From Acidobacteriota bacterium (lineage in GTDB: Bacteria > Acidobacteriota > Terriglobia > Terriglobales > Acidobacteriaceae), in NCBI GenBank assembly GCA_021781255.1, contig JAJXXG010001142.1, forward strand, positions 1 to 7,855: DNA of 7,855 nt, read 5' to 3'. The notes under the pieces are model-generated. The model did no database searches and had not been told where the DNA came from. It saw nothing but the letters and a program-made list of their open reading frames with translations. This document shows positions 5,827-7,855 of this stretch, one piece after another (positions within the stretch are counted from its first letter, which is position 1; the number at the start of each line of letters is the position of its first letter). The position numbers were made by a program, and so were the translations under genes.

Positions 5827-7855
5827 TTAGACGACAAAATACTTTGCCTGTGGATGGTGGACAACAATGGCATTCGTGCTCTGCTCAGGCTCCAGGTGGA
5901 ATCCCTCCGTGAGATAGACGCCGATGTTCTCTTCAGGCTTGAGCAGGCGGAAGATTTTTGTCTGATCTTCCAAATTGGGACATGCCGGATAACCAAACGA
6001 GTAACGAGATCCGCGATATTTTTGATGGAAGAGGTCCGTGATGTGCGAGGAGTCCTCTCCTCCAATTGAGAGAAATTCGCGGGTTTGCTTGTGCGCCAAT
6101 TCAGCCAGCGCCTCCGCAGTTTCCACGGAAAGCCCGTGCAGGTAGAGATACTTTGTGAAGTCGCCGGCATCAAACAATTTTTGGGTTTCTATACTCGCAT
6201 GGCTGCCGATGGTGACAATCGAAAATCCAATCACATCGCGCTTCCCTGACGACAACGGCTCAAAGTAATCGGCGATGGACAGACGCCGCCCTTGCGCCTG
6301 CCGGGGAAAAGTGATTCGCTCCAACTCGCGGTCCGGTTTCTCCGGATCGAAGATGAGCACATCATCCCCAACGCTCGCGCAGGGATAAAAGCCGATGATA
6401 CTCTTTGGCTCAAACCAGCCCGCGGCTTCTACTTCCTTTTCAAGATCCTTCAGGATCGGTCTGTATTTCTCTTCGACCAGTCGCAGATAATCCGCCTGAG
6501 CCGCTGTCTTTAACTGCCACTGATTTTTGAAGAGTGCGGTCTCGTTCAGATACTGGAAAACCTCTGAAAGCTTGTAGTCCTTGAAGACGTGAGGCCCCCA
6601 GAAGGCTGGCGTCGGAATCGCTGAGACTCGTTCGACGACGGGTGAACGGCCCTCCGGGGTGAGCTCAACAAGAGTGAGTTCGGCCGTTGCAGCGGAGGAT
6701 TTTCCAAAGACCTTGACCGTAGTGCCTTCGGTGGCACGTTTTTCGCGTATCGCGGCGTCTTCTGAGGTGAGATCAGACATGACGTGAAGGCCGGCAAAGG
6801 CATCTTCCGCATAGAAAACCGGACCGGCATATTCCTTGCGAAGATCCTCTTCCACGTACTTACGGGTGAGAGCAGCGCCGCCACAGACCACAGGTATCTC
6901 CAGACCCAGCCGCTGCAAATCCTGCAGTACATACTTCATTTCAAGCGTCGATTTCACGAGCAATCCGCTGAGCCCTATGGCATCTGCGCCTGCTTCTCTG
7001 GCAGCCGCGATGATGGAATCTGACGGCTGCTTGATGCCGAGGTTCACCACCTTGTAGCCGTTGTTTGAAAGGATGATGTCCACTAGGTTTTTGCCAATGT
7101 CGTGTACATCGCCTTTGACGGTGGCAAGCACCATGATTCCCTTCCCGCCGCCTTCCTGCTTCTCCATCTTCGGTTCCAGATAGGCGACAGCAGCCTTCAT
7201 CACGGCTGCAGAGTCGAGCACGGAGGGAAGCTGCATCTTGCGCGCACCGAAGAGCTCACCTACAGTTTTCATGCCATCAAGAAGAACCGTGTTGATAAGG
7301 TCGAGCGGCGTATAGCTAGTGAGCGCTGACTCCAGCGCTTCTTCCAATGACTGCTTCTGTTCATCGCGACCGATGAAACGCTCACCGCGAATGATGAGTT
7401 GTTTGAGCTTTTCCTCAATTGTGAGGCTTTCAACCTCAATCTCTTCTTCCTGCACGGAGCCTTTACCAATCGATGTAAAGTGCGCCATATAAATCTGCAG
7501 AGGATCTCCAGCCGAGCGGTCCTGAAAGATGAGCTTGCGTGCGAGATCGACTTCTGCATCAGGAATCTTGTAGAGTGGGTAGATTTTCGAGTAGTTCACA
7601 ATCGCAGAGTCAAGGCCGCGATCGACAGCTTCCTTGAGGAAGACACTGTTGAGCACACGCCGCGCATAGGCATTGAGACCGAAAGAAATGTTGGATACTC
7701 CCAAAACTGTCTTGCAGCGCGGTAGCTCCTGCTTGATTCTGCGAACTGCTTCGAGCGTTTCAATCGCCGCAGTGCGGTAGTCTTCCTGCCCGGTAGAGAT
7801 AGGAAGCGTGAGCGGATCAAAGATCAGGTCTTCCGGCCGCAGGCCGTACTTGTTG
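5827..7855 (-). CDS. metH: Cobalamin-dependent methionine synthase, C-terminal half (partial)
   Basis: MetH transfers the methyl group of 5-methyltetrahydrofolate to homocysteine through methylcobalamin, in the cytoplasm. The frame is open from the right edge (first full codon at 7852-7854) for 675 residues to the TAA at 5827-5829; the homocysteine domain and most of the pterin domain lie outside the window. In fragment numbering: the end of the pterin-binding domain (DLIFDPLTLPISTG at 9-22, then LGVSNISFGLNAYARRVLNS at 51-70); the helical cobalamin cap (DGMKTVGELFGARKMQLP, 193-210); the B12-binding Rossmann domain with DVHDIGKNLV (249-258), whose His251 is the lower axial cobalt ligand, plus GLSGLLVKS (294-302) and CGGAAL (324-329); a linker of about 50 residues; and the reactivation domain from about 415, including FYPCASVGDDV (489-499) and the S-adenosylmethionine-binding RYSFGYPACP (617-626). 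It ends at KYFVV, as many bacterial MetH proteins do, shorter than E. coli. All key residues visible are present. A start inside the window is not needed; the TTG at 7704 lies within the pterin domain. Confidence 0.97.
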   Translation of the reverse strand, partial: NKYGLRPEDLIFDPLTLPISTGQEDYRTAAIETLEAVRRIKQELPRCKTVLGVSNISFGLNAYARRVLNSVFLKEAVDRGLDSAIVNYSKIYPLYKIPDAEVDLARKLIFQDRSAGDPLQIYMAHFTSIGKGSVQEEEIEVESLTIEEKLKQLIIRGERFIGRDEQKQSLEEALESALTSYTPLDLINTVLLDGMKTVGELFGARKMQLPSVLDSAAVMKAAVAYLEPKMEKQEGGGKGIMVLATVKGDVHDIGKNLVDIILSNNGYKVVNLGIKQPSDSIIAAAREAGADAIGLSGLLVKSTLEMKYVLQDLQRLGLEIPVVCGGAALTRKYVEEDLRKEYAGPVFYAEDAFAGLHVMSDLTSEDAAIREKRATEGTTVKVFGKSSAATAELTLVELTPEGRSPVVERVSAIPTPAFWGPHVFKDYKLSEVFQYLNETALFKNQWQLKTAAQADYLRLVEEKYRPILKDLEKEVEAAGWFEPKSIIGFYPCASVGDDVLIFDPEKPDRELERITFPRQAQGRRLSIADYFEPLSSGKRDVIGFSIVTIGSHASIETQKLFDAGDFTKYLYLHGLSVETAEALAELAHKQTREFLSIGGEDSSHITDLFHQKYRGSRYSFGYPACPNLEDQTKIFRLLKPEENIGVYLTEGFHLEPEQSTNAIVVHHPQAKYFVV

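Noticed and set aside
7102..7704. metH beginning at the TTG at 7704
   Set aside because: The frame continues to the window edge with clear pterin-domain sequence, so the TTG codes for an internal Leu.

Overview
The window is ordinary chromosomal DNA of moderate G+C with five protein genes, two of them cut by the window edges. Protein sequences and gene style (an LVCGCGGG-type lipoprotein signal, an N-terminal chitobiase-type beta-sandwich on a GH16 enzyme, a MOFRL glycerate kinase) suggest a soil bacterium of the Acidobacteriota, perhaps Terriglobia. This is an impression from sequence, not a search result.

Left part, minus strand: a thiol-type glutathione peroxidase (C-terminus beyond the left edge) lies 60 nt downstream of an M20-family ArgE/DapE-like metallohydrolase, in the same direction. 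A near-perfect dyad at 420-434 sits in the gap, just upstream of the peroxidase. Positions 1490-1785 (296 nt) separate the hydrolase from the divergent glycerate kinase. This gap holds a CpG-centred, LacI-type operator candidate, a 10-bp tandem duplication, a strong Shine-Dalgarno followed by a two-codon ORF, and a 36-codon ORF that overlaps the kinase start.

Middle, plus strand: a MOFRL-type glycerate 2-kinase is followed after 108 nt by a LacI-family regulator with a GTG start. The 3268-3375 gap contains no convincing terminator or promoter. The regulator converges on the next gene; the 133-nt spacer 4429-4561 has only weak AT-rich dyads.

Right part, minus strand: the C-terminal half of cobalamin-dependent methionine synthase (metH, N-terminus beyond the right edge) is followed after about 137 nt by a predicted secreted lipoprotein glucanase (chitobiase-type domain plus GH16).

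The genes do not form one obvious pathway. The peroxidase (peroxide detoxification) and MetH (methionine synthesis) look like housekeeping genes. The kinase, LacI regulator and GH16 enzyme may belong to carbohydrate or sugar-acid use, with the regulator possibly acting on the 1574-1587 site, but this is inference. I saw no mobile element, CRISPR array, tRNA, rRNA or defence module, and no evidence of a new multi-gene system.
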